Shown here: piece by piece, positions 1-8,864 of the stretch
Layout of the letters: each line of letters opens with the position of its first letter
Numbering within the stretch: the stretch's first letter is position 1
From: Demequina globuliformis
Lineage (GTDB): Bacteria > Actinomycetota > Actinomycetes > Actinomycetales > Demequinaceae
Assembly (NCBI RefSeq): GCF_000975155.1
Contig: NZ_BBRG01000001.1
Coordinates: 291,818 to 355,817 of the forward strand
Reading direction: 5' to 3'
Length of the DNA stretch: 64,000 bases
Notes under the pieces: model-generated
Told to the model about the DNA's origin: nothing
The model's database searches: none
What the model saw: the letters and a program-made list of their open reading frames with translations, nothing else
Program-made: the position numbers and the translations under genes

Positions 1-2
1 CC

Positions 3-266
3 CTGATGGTCTCGCCGCTGACCTCTGCGATCCTGTCTGCCGTCCCACCCGAGCGCGCCGGGATTGCCTCCGCGACCAACAATGCGGTCTCGCGCGTGGC
101 GGGCCTCATCGCCGTGGCCATGATTGGCGCGGTGGTGGGCGGCACACTCGACCTGGCCGGCTTCCACCGAGCCATGGCGGTCATCGCCGTCCTCATGGCT
201 GCCGGCGCCGTGGTGTCCTGGGTGGGCATTCGGAACGCACCCGGGAGCGTTCCCGCCGTATCCTGA
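3..266 (+). CDS. MFS transporter, DHA2-like, C-terminal fragment
   Basis: The window opens inside this gene, so only about the last 87 residues are present and the true start lies upstream. The visible part has the motif PPERAGIASATNNAVSRVAG, which is typical of the loop before a late transmembrane helix in DHA2 (14-helix) drug:proton antiporters. Two hydrophobic segments follow (around VAMIGAVVGG and AVIAVLMAAGAVVSWVGI), then a short tail and a TGA stop. The family exports drugs or metabolites through the cytoplasmic membrane. The substrate cannot be read from this fragment. The next gene starts 4 nt after the stop but has its own -10 element. Confidence 0.75.
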   Translation: MMVSPLTSAILSAVPPERAGIASATNNAVSRVAGLIAVAMIGAVVGGTLDLAGFHRAMAVIAVLMAAGAVVSWVGIRNAPGSVPAVS

Positions 267-270
267 AACT

Positions 271-510
271 ATGACGTACAACCCGCAGACCGGATACCGC
301 CCCTACAAGACCAAGTCGCTGTTGGTGGCGTACATCTTGTGGTTCTTCCTGGGAGTGCTCGGCATTCACCAGTTCTATCTGGGCAAGGTCGGTCGAGGGC
401 TTCTGTACCTGTTCACCCTGGGAATCTTCGGCATCGGCGTCCTCATCGACCTCTTCACGCTGCCGTCACAGACGCGTCAGGTGAACACCCAGCGCGCGCT
501 CGGCTTCTAG
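271..510 (+). CDS. TM2 domain-containing membrane protein
   Basis: This 79-residue protein has a short Tyr/Pro-rich N terminus (MTYNPQTGYRPYKTKS) and then two hydrophobic helices joined by a short polar turn. The segment FFLGVLGIHQFYLGKVGRGL is the TM2 signature, with the conserved G-HQFYLG-G pattern. TM2 proteins are small inner-membrane proteins of unknown role in bacteria. The start ATG is 6 nt after a TATCCT hexamer (259-264), which suggests a leaderless mRNA; there is no Shine-Dalgarno sequence. The longer in-frame reading upstream overlaps the transporter and is not credible. Confidence 0.85.
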   Translation: MTYNPQTGYRPYKTKSLLVAYILWFFLGVLGIHQFYLGKVGRGLLYLFTLGIFGIGVLIDLFTLPSQTRQVNTQRALGF

Positions 511-532
511 GCATTCCGTAGACTGAGGCGCT

Positions 533-652
533 ATGTGCTCCCCGATTGCGTGTGACTCCTGCGGCAAGACCACCTGGACCGGATGCGGTCTTCACGTCGA
601 ACAGGCGCTGGCCGGGGTCCCCGACAACGCCCGGTGCACCTGCGACAACTAG
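533..652 (+). CDS. 39-residue CxxC protein, conserved small family
   Basis: This short ORF encodes MCSPIACDSCGKTTWTGCGL, then HVEQALAGVPDNARCTCDN. It has six Cys residues, including the CDSCGK and CTCD pairs, and a G-CG-H stretch. From memory this matches a widespread, uncharacterised small-protein family with the pattern C-CGKTTW-GCG-H-V. Paired Cys and the His suggest zinc binding; this is inference. The ATG lies 8 nt after a TAGACT hexamer (519-524), as in other leaderless genes here. Its stop overlaps the stop of the convergent gene that ends at 649. Confidence 0.75.
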   Translation: MCSPIACDSCGKTTWTGCGLHVEQALAGVPDNARCTCDN

Positions 653-1056
653 ATGCCGTCGAGGAGTTCCACTCCCCACGCCTTCTTCTCATCCGCGGTG
701 TAGAACGCGGTCCAGCCCTCATACTCCCCGCCGTGAGTGGACGCGATGCTCTCAGCAAGGTCGACCGCTTCGCGCAGCGCATTGGGCACGAGCGCCTCGT
801 CCCGCCGCACCATGAGGATTCCCCACTCCTCGACGCCGTGGCTTGGCGGCACGAGTTCCCCCGCCACTCGCGCTGACGCCAACTCCTTAGCCGCCGCGCG
901 CGCGGGCTCCTCCTTGGCGAAAGATACGGAGACTTCTAGGTCGCGCGGCGTGTGCGGCTCAGCGCCGCGGGCGAGGAAGGTGTCCCATCGCTCGGCGTCG
1001 TCGGACCACAGTTGATACGGCTCCACGCGGCGGCGCTTGCGCCCGAACAGTCCCAT
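649..1056 (-). CDS. RraB-like (ribonuclease E inhibitor B) domain protein
   Basis: This 135-residue cytosolic protein begins with a basic MGLFGRKRRR tail. The body has the layout W-x-x-FLARGAEPHTPRDLEVSVSFAKEEPARAAAKEL, a later HGVEEWGILMVRR strand, and a C-terminal helix-strand region (LAESIASTHGGEYEGWTAFY). The pattern of a pretreated N-terminal strand, an alpha helix and a ferredoxin-like fold resembles RraB-family proteins, which inhibit RNase E. Assignment is by pattern only. The ATG is 6 nt after a TAGCCT element on the minus strand (1063-1068), so the gene appears to have its own leaderless promoter placed just past the stop of the upstream decarboxylase gene. Confidence 0.55.
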   Translation of the reverse strand: MGLFGRKRRRVEPYQLWSDDAERWDTFLARGAEPHTPRDLEVSVSFAKEEPARAAAKELASARVAGELVPPSHGVEEWGILMVRRDEALVPNALREAVDLAESIASTHGGEYEGWTAFYTADEKKAWGVELLDGI

Positions 1057-1060
1057 AGCC

Positions 1061-2500
1061 TCAGGCTAGTGCTCTGTGCGCGACCGCTGGTGCACCCGCG
1101 TCGATCTGGTCCCGCGCCCAGCCAGTACCTGTCCGTACTACGTTGAGGGCCAATGGCAGTTGGTGAGACGCGCTCTCAAGGATGTGCATGAGGTACCCGG
1201 CCGTGTTGACGAACGCGGCGATGTCACCGCGGGCCACACCGTGGGGAAAACGTAGGCGGCGACGCAAGAGGAGTTCCTCCTCCACGCAGTAGGCGCCCAC
1301 CAGGAAGCCCTCCATCGGTTGCCCCGGCTCGCCGGCGCTCGCGGGCCTGACCCACCGAGGGTCCAGGAGAAAGTCGACGGACGTTGACCGCACCTGAGTG
1401 CGATTCATCGCCAGGCCCACCAGCGGGATGCCGTCGCTCGTGGACTTCCGGAAGGCGACGTCAGCCAACGTCATGCCACACCCGTCCACGATCGACCGGC
1501 CGGGCTCGCACCGGAGTTCGAGTTCGCGCGCAGTGAGGTCGGCGGCGATGGTCGCTCCGTCTATCCCGCGTGCGGTCAGTACGTCCGAGAGCCATTGCCC
1601 CCGAACGGGCGACTGCCAGTAGGGGTACATGGCCGGGGACGGCCGGGCCGCGTGCGGATCGACGAGCCCCAACCGGTCGCCCCGCCACGTGAGCTCTCCA
1701 TCGGAATCCTCGTTGAGGGCCTCCCAAAAACGCGTCCACTGCTCTCTGTGCGCCAGGTAACTCATGGGGATGCCGCCGCCCATGTCGACAAATGTCACGG
1801 GATGGCCCGCTTGGCGCAGGCGATCAACCCACGGCAGTGCCTCCCGCAATACGACTGCCCGTTCACGAGCGCTGTAGGCGTTCAGGTGAAAGTGCACTCC
1901 CTCCACCACGATGTGCTGCGCCGGTGCAGCCGCCACGCGCTGATCCCACGCTTGGGAGGTGAGCCCAAAACGTGTGGCGGCGATGTCCCCGTCGGATGAC
2001 GCAAGTCGCAACGCGACGCGTGCGACCGCTCCTACCCGCTCCGCCACGTCCACAACCGCCTCGAGTTCGTCCGCGTTGTCAAGGCTCAGAGTCACCCGCG
2101 AGCGCACGGCGAGCTCGATCAGTGCAGGAGACTTCACGGCAGCGGTCACGATCATGCGCTCTCCCGCCACCCCAGCGTCGAGGCACTGCTGCAGTTCCGC
2201 CAGCGAGGACACATCGATCCCCAAGCCGGCTTCGCGCGCCGCATGCACGAGCCCCAACGCCTTGTTGGCCTTGCGCGCGACACACACGCCCAGGGTCACG
2301 CCGTGGGCGCGCGCCGCGTCCTCAAGTTCACGGGCGTTGCGGGCCACCGGCGAGAAATCGAGGACGTTGACCGGAGAGCCGTACTCGCGCACGAGCGCGG
2401 CGCACTGCTCGCTGTCGGCGAGAAGGTCCTCCATCCATGGCTCAGTCCTCGCCTGCAGCGGCGCGACTCCCTCGCATAGCTGATGTGTGTCGTGTGTCAT
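1061..2500 (-). CDS. PLP-dependent fold-type III decarboxylase, Y4yA/SbnH-like
   Basis: This 479-residue protein has the alanine-racemase/DAP-decarboxylase fold. The PLP lysine lies in CVARKANKALGLV (about residues 73-85), followed by GLGIDVSS; the phosphate-binding loop is FVDMGGGIPMSY, and EPGRSIVDGCG is the second PLP contact. The usual G-x-C-x-x-x-D active-site motif reads GAYCVEEE, so the substrate pocket differs from lysA. The family decarboxylates amino acids; in staphyloferrin B synthesis the homologue SbnH makes a diamine from a citryl-diaminopropionate intermediate. The ATG overlaps the stop of the upstream FAD gene (ATGA), so the two are translationally coupled. No siderophore synthetase is present, so the real substrate is unknown. 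Confidence 0.75.
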   Translation of the reverse strand: MTHDTHQLCEGVAPLQARTEPWMEDLLADSEQCAALVREYGSPVNVLDFSPVARNARELEDAARAHGVTLGVCVARKANKALGLVHAAREAGLGIDVSSLAELQQCLDAGVAGERMIVTAAVKSPALIELAVRSRVTLSLDNADELEAVVDVAERVGAVARVALRLASSDGDIAATRFGLTSQAWDQRVAAAPAQHIVVEGVHFHLNAYSARERAVVLREALPWVDRLRQAGHPVTFVDMGGGIPMSYLAHREQWTRFWEALNEDSDGELTWRGDRLGLVDPHAARPSPAMYPYWQSPVRGQWLSDVLTARGIDGATIAADLTARELELRCEPGRSIVDGCGMTLADVAFRKSTSDGIPLVGLAMNRTQVRSTSVDFLLDPRWVRPASAGEPGQPMEGFLVGAYCVEEELLLRRRLRFPHGVARGDIAAFVNTAGYLMHILESASHQLPLALNVVRTGTGWARDQIDAGAPAVAHRALA

Positions 2501-4122
2501 GGCTGTGGCTCCTTCACGGGTTCATCATGCGCATCAGACCGGCGCTGGGCGCGTGCAATCGTGGCTGCCCAGCGGCGCGAATCATCGTGGAGCCGGCGCT
2601 GCAGGGAGTCATGGCCCACGACCACGTCCTCTGTAGGCCGGCCCAAGGCGTAGAGGCCTGGAGTGGACGAGCCGTCGGCCGCGACGCACTGCCCATCCGG
2701 CAACGTCAGCACGCCCCGCTCCCCCGGCCGCACCATCACATGCCCGGCGCGCGCAAGGCCCCGCCACGGGGTGCGCGCGTGCTCGATCCAGGCGTGGCCT
2801 GCGTCCCACGAACGCGGTGCGGCAAGCACGCCGGGCCCGCACGTGAAGGCATCGATGGTCGTCGCGCGTGGGCCGTCGTGTGTGCCCGCGCCACGTCCGG
2901 CATCGCCCCGGCCGTGCTCCACGGTCAGCAGCCCAGCCTCGCGTAACGCCAGCAAGCGCCTGTACGTCTGCACCGGCGGCCCGAACGCCCATCTCTCCAA
3001 GGTGGCGGCCCTGCGTCGCCAGCGGGTCCAGGTGTGCTGATCACGGGGTGCGCGTTCGAGCGACCTCACCACGTCCGCGTACCCCGCTGCCCATGCGCGT
3101 CCCCACCACCAGGCGGCGTCCTCATCCAACTCCCCATGCGCGCGGGCAAGGTCCCTTTCCCCCCGGGTCGCGCGGGGCGCGGGGCCATCGAGCCGTGCCC
3201 ACAGGTGCGCCGGTGTGACCGTCACGCCTGCCGCGGCGGCACCTGCCACGGCTGCGCGGGCGAGCACGTCCCACCAGGCATCGTCCGGCGCTGACTGCGG
3301 CTCCAGCCCAGCTGTCACGTCGCGCACAGCGCCCGCCACTGACAGTGGGACGCGGGCGGGTTTGGGCAGCATTTCTTCGCCCGAACGCGCAACGAGCGTC
3401 ACGAGCGACGGCTCGCGCCCGCTCGGCACGTAGCGCAGGCGCGACGGGGTACCGGAGTCCTCGTGCCATGTGCCCCCACGCCCCTGCGTCACGTCTAACA
3501 CAACATCGAACGCCGTCAGCGCTGCCCCGCGCACCAGGAGCGGGGCGCCGGCAGTGGGCCCCGTCTGGGGAGCACTCATCGCGACATGGTCCAGGCCAGC
3601 ACCGCCTGCGTGGCCGGTCGCCATGAGAACGGTGGGCGAGGTGATGTCCACGCCGCCGGCACCGACGCCAGCGGCCTCGCCCGCAACGCACCGCCACCTC
3701 GCTCCATCCCGCTGGACAGACGTCACGGACGCCTTGATGTGCGTCACGTTGAGCCGGGGCGATTCGCAAAGCCGGTCGAAGGCCCACCCCAGGTACGCGC
3801 CCACACGAGCCCGCGGTGGGAATGGGTCAGCCTCGCCGCTCCACTCGCGAAAGCTCTGAGGCACCGCGGGGCACCGCGCGTCCACGATGCCAGCGTCGAC
3901 GTTCATCAATAGGTGCGTCGGTTGATCCGCATCCCACACGGCGCCGGCCCCAGGGACGTAAGGCTCAACCACGGCGATGCGGAGCGGCTCACCTCGAGTG
4001 GCGCCCTCCCGCGCCAACGCCGTATCCAGGTCCGCCAGGGCGTAGAGCGCACGCGGCCCCCCACCCACCACGATGAGGTCATACGAGTGCGTGCGGTCTC
4101 GTCCTTGCGCATGGTCCGTCAC
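2497..4122 (-). CDS. FAD/NAD(P)-binding oxidoreductase (NAD_binding_9 type)
   Basis: This 541-residue protein starts with a Rossmann motif, YDLIVVGGGPRALYALADLD (about residues 11-30), followed by VEPYVPGAGAVWDADQPTHL and NVDAGIVDAR, which are typical of the large FAD-NAD(P)-binding family with pfam13454. A second ATG-GHAGG region (near residue 170) and YALGRPTEDVVVGHD at the C terminus complete the flavin-binding frame. The reading frame stays open far upstream but there it overlaps the SbnA-like gene. The GTG at 4122, 19 nt after that gene's stop, is the best start. It presumably oxidises or hydroxylates an amino-acid-derived substrate shared with the flanking PLP enzymes; this is inference. 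Confidence 0.7.
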   Translation of the reverse strand: MTDHAQGRDRTHSYDLIVVGGGPRALYALADLDTALAREGATRGEPLRIAVVEPYVPGAGAVWDADQPTHLLMNVDAGIVDARCPAVPQSFREWSGEADPFPPRARVGAYLGWAFDRLCESPRLNVTHIKASVTSVQRDGARWRCVAGEAAGVGAGGVDITSPTVLMATGHAGGAGLDHVAMSAPQTGPTAGAPLLVRGAALTAFDVVLDVTQGRGGTWHEDSGTPSRLRYVPSGREPSLVTLVARSGEEMLPKPARVPLSVAGAVRDVTAGLEPQSAPDDAWWDVLARAAVAGAAAAGVTVTPAHLWARLDGPAPRATRGERDLARAHGELDEDAAWWWGRAWAAGYADVVRSLERAPRDQHTWTRWRRRAATLERWAFGPPVQTYRRLLALREAGLLTVEHGRGDAGRGAGTHDGPRATTIDAFTCGPGVLAAPRSWDAGHAWIEHARTPWRGLARAGHVMVRPGERGVLTLPDGQCVAADGSSTPGLYALGRPTEDVVVGHDSLQRRLHDDSRRWAATIARAQRRSDAHDEPVKEPQP

Positions 4123-4141
4123 GTGGCCGCGATCCCCTGCG

Positions 4142-5173
4142 TCACGCCTGGACAAAGGGGTTGGCCGCGACCGTTTCCGCCAGAGCATCAGCGCCGCCCT
4201 CGAGTTCTGCGGCCACCCACGCGTCGTTGAACACCGTGGGCAGGTAGGCGGAGCCGCCGTCGTGGATGAGGAAAGCGACCGAGTGACCAGGGCTAAGGGT
4301 GGGCAGGTCGTGACCGATGGCGGCCACGATCGCTCCAGTGGACGCGCCAGCGAGGATGCCTTCGCGCCGTGCAAGAAGGCGGCAGCCGCGCACCATGTCT
4401 GCTTCGCTCACGCGACGCACCGCGTGCGGGTGGGCACGCTCTGACAGTGCGGTCGCGAATCCAGCGCCCAGGCCGGGAAGCTTGCGCTCGGCGACCGCTC
4501 CTCCAAAGAGTGCGGAGCCTTCCGCGTCAACGCCCACAAGGGTGGTGTTCCACCCCGCTGACTCGATGGCCTGCTGACACCCCAGCACGGTTCCCGTGGT
4601 GCTCATCGCTACGTAGAGGTAGTCCGGAGGAGCACCAAGCGAGGCCACCAACTCCGGCACGGTCGTCGTGGCGTGCGCCGCGGGATTGGCGAGATTGCCG
4701 TACTGATTGGTGGTCACCGCTCCCGGCACCGCATCGAGCAACTCGGCGACGCGGGCAACGCGCGCTCCCAGGCGGTTTCCGTCAGGCGGCGTGAGGACCC
4801 GTTCCACCTGCGCGCCGAACGCTTCCATAGTCTGCGTCGCGGCGCCGGTGGCCCGTTCATCAACGACAGCGATAAACCGGTAGCCGCGTAGCGCACACTG
4901 ACGTGCGAGGGCCATTCCAAGGTTCCCAGAGGTCGACTCGACCACGGTGCCGCCGGCCTGCAGCGCGCCGGTCCGTTCCATGTCATCGAGGAGGAAGTGG
5001 GCGGTGCGCTCCTTGGTGCTGCCGGAGACCTGCAAAAAGTCACACTTCGCGTAGATCCTGGCGTGTGTCTCCGGAAATAGCCGCTCCATTTGGCTCACCG
5101 GCGTGGGCACGTAGCCACCATGGATCGAGACGCTCGGCATCGGCACAGCATGCGTCGTATCACTCACCGTCAT
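4142..5173 (-). CDS. PLP-dependent cysteine synthase-family protein, SbnA-like
   Basis: This 343-residue fold-type II PLP enzyme carries the Schiff-base lysine in SGSTKERTAHF (about residue 53) and the substrate loop STSGNLGMA. A glycine-rich phosphate-binding stretch, ATGAATGAIVAA-like, is read here as GILAGASTGAI. SbnA and related enzymes join O-phosphoserine or acetylserine with an amine donor such as glutamate to make diaminopropionate precursors; true CysK differs by SGNTG. A second, canonical cysK lies at 44241, so this copy is probably biosynthetic for something else. It is the first gene of a three-gene operon. Its start follows an AAGGGAGGG Shine-Dalgarno sequence. Confidence 0.75.
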   Translation of the reverse strand: MTVSDTTHAVPMPSVSIHGGYVPTPVSQMERLFPETHARIYAKCDFLQVSGSTKERTAHFLLDDMERTGALQAGGTVVESTSGNLGMALARQCALRGYRFIAVVDERATGAATQTMEAFGAQVERVLTPPDGNRLGARVARVAELLDAVPGAVTTNQYGNLANPAAHATTTVPELVASLGAPPDYLYVAMSTTGTVLGCQQAIESAGWNTTLVGVDAEGSALFGGAVAERKLPGLGAGFATALSERAHPHAVRRVSEADMVRGCRLLARREGILAGASTGAIVAAIGHDLPTLSPGHSVAFLIHDGGSAYLPTVFNDAWVAAELEGGADALAETVAANPFVQA

Positions 5174-5420
5174 TGTTCATGCCCTCCCTTGTGTAGCCCC
5201 TGGTGGAGCCCCAACCGCGAAGGCGCCGTCGCCCCCGTCGCGGGTCCTCCTGTACTAACCATGCGCCCACATCGGACATTCCACAGGTGCGCGCAGACCA
5301 CAGGGCACACTCGTGCGCGCGACATAGCGAGAGCGCGTCGCGTTCTCGCCGCCGGACTTCCCCAGTCCTGCCTGGGGTCTTGATAGCGTCAGAACTAGCG
5401 GACCGGCCTAGGAGGCGCAC

Positions 5421-6683
5421 ATGAGCGAAACCATCGTGGACACCGAACCTCGCACGTTTGGCGTCCACTCGGAGGTGGGAAAGCTGCACAGCGTGCTCGT
5501 GTGCTCGCCTGGGCTCGCCCACCACCGCCTGACCCCGTCCAACGCGGCAGACCTGCTGTTCGACGACGTGATGTGGGTGGCCAACGCTAAGCGCGACCAC
5601 GACGAGTTCTGCGCGCTCATGCGTGCGCGCGGCATCGAGGTACTGGAACTCACTCAGCTGCTCACACAGACGCTCGACCTTCCGCACGCGCGGGCATGGC
5701 TACTCGACAGGAAAGTCACACCCAATGAGGTGGGGGTCGCACTGGCCGACGACGTCCGCGCTTTCCTGGACTCCCTCGAGTCTGAGACCCTCGCGCACCT
5801 CATCTTGGGCGGGTTGTCGACCACGGACCTGCCTCGCGACTTTGCTCCGCCAGCCGTGGAACTCGTGCGGGAAGAATCCGGCATGCGCGACTACCTCATG
5901 CCCCCGCTTCCGAACACGCTGTACACGCGCGACACCACGAGCTGGATCTACGGCGGCGTGACGCTCAATCCGCTGTATTGGCCCGCTCGCCACGCGGAAA
6001 CCCTCGTCATGAAGGCCGTGTACACCTTCCACCCCCATTTCGCCGACCAAGTCAACACGTGGTGGGGCGATCCCGAGATCGACCACGGACTCGCAACGCT
6101 GGAAGGCGGCGACGTGATGCCCATCGGGTCCGGCGTTGTCGTAATCGGCATGTCGGAGCGCTCCAGCCGCCAAGCCATCACGCAGGTGGCTGCGGAACTG
6201 TTTGCTCGCGAGGCTGCCCAGCGCGTCATCGTCGCCAAGCTGCCCCGCATGCGCTCCGCCATGCACCTCGACACCGTGTTTACTTTCGCGGACCGCGACC
6301 TCGCCACGGTGTTCCCCTCGGTCGTCGACGAGATCGAGACGTATTCCATTTACGAGTCCCCCACCCCGCTCAGCCTCGACGTGCGCAAAGAGGACAAGCC
6401 GTTCACCGAGGTGATTGCGCAGGCGAAGGGACTCAAGGAACTGAGGCTGATCGCCACTGGCGGCGACCGCTACGACGTGGAGCGCCAGCAATGGGACGAC
6501 GCCAATAACGTGCTCGCGCTCGAGCCGGGCGTGGTGGTGGCTTACGACCGCAATGTCGCCACCAACGCAGCACTGCGGGCCGCCGGCATCGAGGTGCTGG
6601 AGATCGTGGGAGCGGAACTGGGACGCGGCCGGGGCGGCGCACACTGCATGACGCAGCCCTTGGTGCGCGACCCCCTCAACTGA
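5421..6683 (+). CDS. arcA: arginine deiminase
   Basis: This 420-residue enzyme hydrolyses L-arginine to citrulline and ammonia. The family motifs are all visible: LYTRDTTSW near residue 175, [10 protein letters not shown] (substrate Asp/Glu), MHLDTVFTF with the catalytic His near residue 282, and the nucleophile Cys409 in [15 protein letters not shown] at the very C terminus. Length fits the family (about 410). A strong TAGGAGG ribosome site precedes the ATG. No ornithine carbamoyltransferase or carbamate kinase follows, so the usual arcABC energy pathway is not complete here. Ammonia production for acid tolerance or arginine supply control are possible roles. It is divergent from the SbnA-like operon. 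Confidence 0.95.
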   Translation: MSETIVDTEPRTFGVHSEVGKLHSVLVCSPGLAHHRLTPSNAADLLFDDVMWVANAKRDHDEFCALMRARGIEVLELTQLLTQTLDLPHARAWLLDRKVTPNEVGVALADDVRAFLDSLESETLAHLILGGLSTTDLPRDFAPPAVELVREESGMRDYLMPPLPNTLYTRDTTSWIYGGVTLNPLYWPARHAETLVMKAVYTFHPHFADQVNTWWGDPEIDHGLATLEGGDVMPIGSGVVVIGMSERSSRQAITQVAAELFAREAAQRVIVAKLPRMRSAMHLDTVFTFADRDLATVFPSVVDEIETYSIYESPTPLSLDVRKEDKPFTEVIAQAKGLKELRLIATGGDRYDVERQQWDDANNVLALEPGVVVAYDRNVATNAALRAAGIEVLEIVGAELGRGRGGAHCMTQPLVRDPLN

Positions 6684-6717
6684 AGAGCCATCGTGCGAGC
6701 GACACACGGGAGGTGAG

Positions 6718-8478
6718 ATGACAGCCCAGGCGCCACAGCGCCCCACCTCAGGCGTAATCGACCGAGCCGTGACGCGCCTGACTGTTCCCCGCGTCGGCCG
6801 GCCTCCAGCACCGGGGATCACGGAGTTCACATTCTCTGCCGTTGGCCTCGTCATTGGGCTGTACTTTTTCTCGCTGTCACTGACGCCGTCGCTGTTGCCG
6901 CGCGTGGCTTGGGTCCAGGGCATTAACTCTGGCGTCACCTTCATGGTCGGCTACGGCCTGGGGACTGCGGCGTATGCGGTCGTGAGGTTCCTGATGGTGC
7001 CGGCGGCCCGGGGCAAGGTCAGGGCGCTCTTGTTGGTCGCGTCGATGGCGGTCATCTCGGTGCAGTCGGGCCTTGCTATCTGGGCGTATGTGGGCTGGCA
7101 GAACGAGACTCGTCTGAACTTTGGCATGGATCCCCTGTCGCCGCTGGTGTGGCCGGTGATCGTGATCGTGGCGGCGGTGACGGCGGCGCTCATCCTGATG
7201 TTCGCACGCGCCGTGCGGGGGCTGTTTCGATGGGCTGACGACCTCGCCGACCGCTTCCTCCCGCGGCGCCTCGCGGTGGCTGTGGTGGCCGTCGTGCTTG
7301 GCGGGGCGCTGTGGTGGATCGCGTCGGGCGCGTTCGTCAACGCGTTCTTCACGGTGTCCAACTGGGCCTTCTCTACGCAGGACCTCGCCGACAAGCCGGG
7401 TGTGACTCAGCCGAGCGCGACGGAGCGCTCGGGCTCTCCCTCGTCGCTGGTGGCGTTCGAGGACCTCGGCCGGCAGGGGCGCGCATTCGTCTCCGGCGGC
7501 CCACGCGCAGCGGACATCGATCAGGTGGGACCTGGCGGCGCGGTCGAGCCCGTGCGCGCCTACGTGGGCCTGCGCAGCGCAGACACCATCGAAGGCCAGG
7601 CTGAGTTGCTGCTCGACGAACTGATCAGGGCCGATGCCTTCTCCAGGGAGGTGCTCGTCGTCGCCACCACGACGGGGACAGGTTTCTTGGCGCCGCACGG
7701 CGTCGACTCGCTTGAGTACCTCTGGAATGGCGACACCGCGATCGCTGGCGTCCAGTACTCGTACCTGCCGAGCTGGATTTCCCTGCTCGCGGACCAGGAC
7801 GTCGTGGAGGAGACCTCGCGGGTGACGTTCCGCGTGATTCACGACTACTGGGCGACGCTGCCCGACTCGGACCGCCCGTCCCTGTACCTGTACGGGCTGT
7901 CGCTCGGGGCGACGGGCGTGGAGGCGGTGCTGTCCAGCGTCGACATCCTCAACGAGCCCATCGATGGCGCGCTCATGGTGGGCCCGCCGTTCCTCAACGA
8001 GATGCATTTTGAACTGACCCGTGACAGAGATGACGGCTCCCCCGCCGTGCTGCCGGTCGTCAACGACGGCAGGACCGTACGGTTTGCCGACGAGTCCGGC
8101 GTGAGCGATGCCAACGGCCCCATCTGGGGCGACACCAAGGTCGTCTACCTCCAACACGGGTCCGACCCTGTGGTGTGGTTCAACCAGCACCTTGCCTTCT
8201 CCAGCCCCGACTGGCTCGCCGAAGGCGAGCGCGCGCCGGACGTCTCCGACACCATGGCCTGGTACCCACTCGTCACCATGTGGCAGGTCCTGCTCGACCT
8301 CCCGGCGGCAGGCAGCGTCCCTGACGGCCTTGGCCACCTGTACACCGTCACCGCCAACCTGCAGGCATGGGCGGCCGTCACGGGCGTCGAGATTGCCGAC
8401 GGCGACCTTGCCTCCCTCGCGGCGCACCTGGAGGACAGAGATGCCGCGCTCGAGGCGCTGCGGGAGGCGGCCGAATAG
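6718..8478 (+). CDS. membrane-anchored alpha/beta-hydrolase family protein (pfam10081 type)
   Basis: The 586-residue protein has four or five hydrophobic helices in the first 200 residues (LVIGLYFFSLSL, AVISVQSGLAIWAYV, VIVIVAAVTAALILMFA, LAVAVVAVVLGGALWWIA). A large extracytoplasmic hydrolase domain follows. The nucleophile elbow is YGLSLGATG with Ser395, and the preceding strand is RPSLYLYG. This architecture matches the actinobacterial membrane alpha/beta-hydrolase family (Abhydrolase_9 with its own N-terminal domain), whose substrate is not known. The start follows GGGAGGTGAG. The gene is 34 nt after arcA and could be co-transcribed with it. Confidence 0.85.
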   Translation: MTAQAPQRPTSGVIDRAVTRLTVPRVGRPPAPGITEFTFSAVGLVIGLYFFSLSLTPSLLPRVAWVQGINSGVTFMVGYGLGTAAYAVVRFLMVPAARGKVRALLLVASMAVISVQSGLAIWAYVGWQNETRLNFGMDPLSPLVWPVIVIVAAVTAALILMFARAVRGLFRWADDLADRFLPRRLAVAVVAVVLGGALWWIASGAFVNAFFTVSNWAFSTQDLADKPGVTQPSATERSGSPSSLVAFEDLGRQGRAFVSGGPRAADIDQVGPGGAVEPVRAYVGLRSADTIEGQAELLLDELIRADAFSREVLVVATTTGTGFLAPHGVDSLEYLWNGDTAIAGVQYSYLPSWISLLADQDVVEETSRVTFRVIHDYWATLPDSDRPSLYLYGLSLGATGVEAVLSSVDILNEPIDGALMVGPPFLNEMHFELTRDRDDGSPAVLPVVNDGRTVRFADESGVSDANGPIWGDTKVVYLQHGSDPVVWFNQHLAFSSPDWLAEGERAPDVSDTMAWYPLVTMWQVLLDLPAAGSVPDGLGHLYTVTANLQAWAAVTGVEIADGDLASLAAHLEDRDAALEALREAAE

Positions 8479-8669
8479 CGACACGTCCGCGCGAGGTCAC
8501 GATTGGGTGACAGCGACCGCGAGCCACTGCGCATTTACATACACCTGCGTATGCTGTTGCTCGTGGCGCAGCACCTACGAGTGCGCCCGCAAAAGGGGGT
8601 GCGGGGCCGGGAGTCTCGCTGAGGGGATTCCCGCCCCGCCGACCGCACTGCCCCCGCCGACCTCGACCT

Positions 8670-8753
8670 CGAGCCGCGCCCTCACAACGTCGAGCCGCGC
8701 CCTCACAACGTCGAGCCGCGCCTTCACAGCGTCGAGCTGCGCCCGCGCGACGC
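8670..8753. repeat. 21-bp tandem repeat, about four units
   Basis: Four consecutive 21-bp units start at 8670, 8691, 8712 and 8733, with the core CGAGCCGCGCCCTCACAACG. Units one and two are identical, unit three has two or three changes and unit four is diverged. On the minus strand each unit reads as a seven-residue LDVVRAR heptad. Confidence 0.85.
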
Positions 8754-8846
8754 CGTCGGACCCCGCAGTACGCGCCCCTGCAGACTCATTTATGCAATAT
8801 CGCAAGCACCTAATTGCTTTTTTGACGTAAGCGCCGCTACTCTCCC

Positions 8847-8864
8847 GGTAAGGCATGCCTCACC
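8847..8864 (+). promoter_or_regulatory. iron-box-like operator of the htaA-like gene
   Basis: GGTAAGGCATGCCTCACC is a palindrome with 8 of 9 arm positions matching. It resembles DtxR/IdeR sites (TTAGGTTAGSCTAACCTAA) in the GGTNAGGC and GCCT blocks and sits at the expected transcription start of the haem-binding protein gene. The core GTAAGGNNTGCCT recurs at the hmuO promoter. Binding by a DtxR-type regulator is inferred. Confidence 0.5.

Noticed and set aside
2497..5173. Staphyloferrin-type siderophore cluster
   Set aside because: There is no NIS synthetase (IucA/IucC type), no SbnB-like dehydrogenase and no siderophore transporter nearby; only two of the enzymes resemble Sbn proteins.
8575..8856. 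93-codon minus-strand gene with LDVVRAR heptads
   Set aside because: Its start lies in the iron-box palindrome and it has no ribosome site or promoter. The heptads are a by-product of the 21-bp repeat, though a weak possibility remains.
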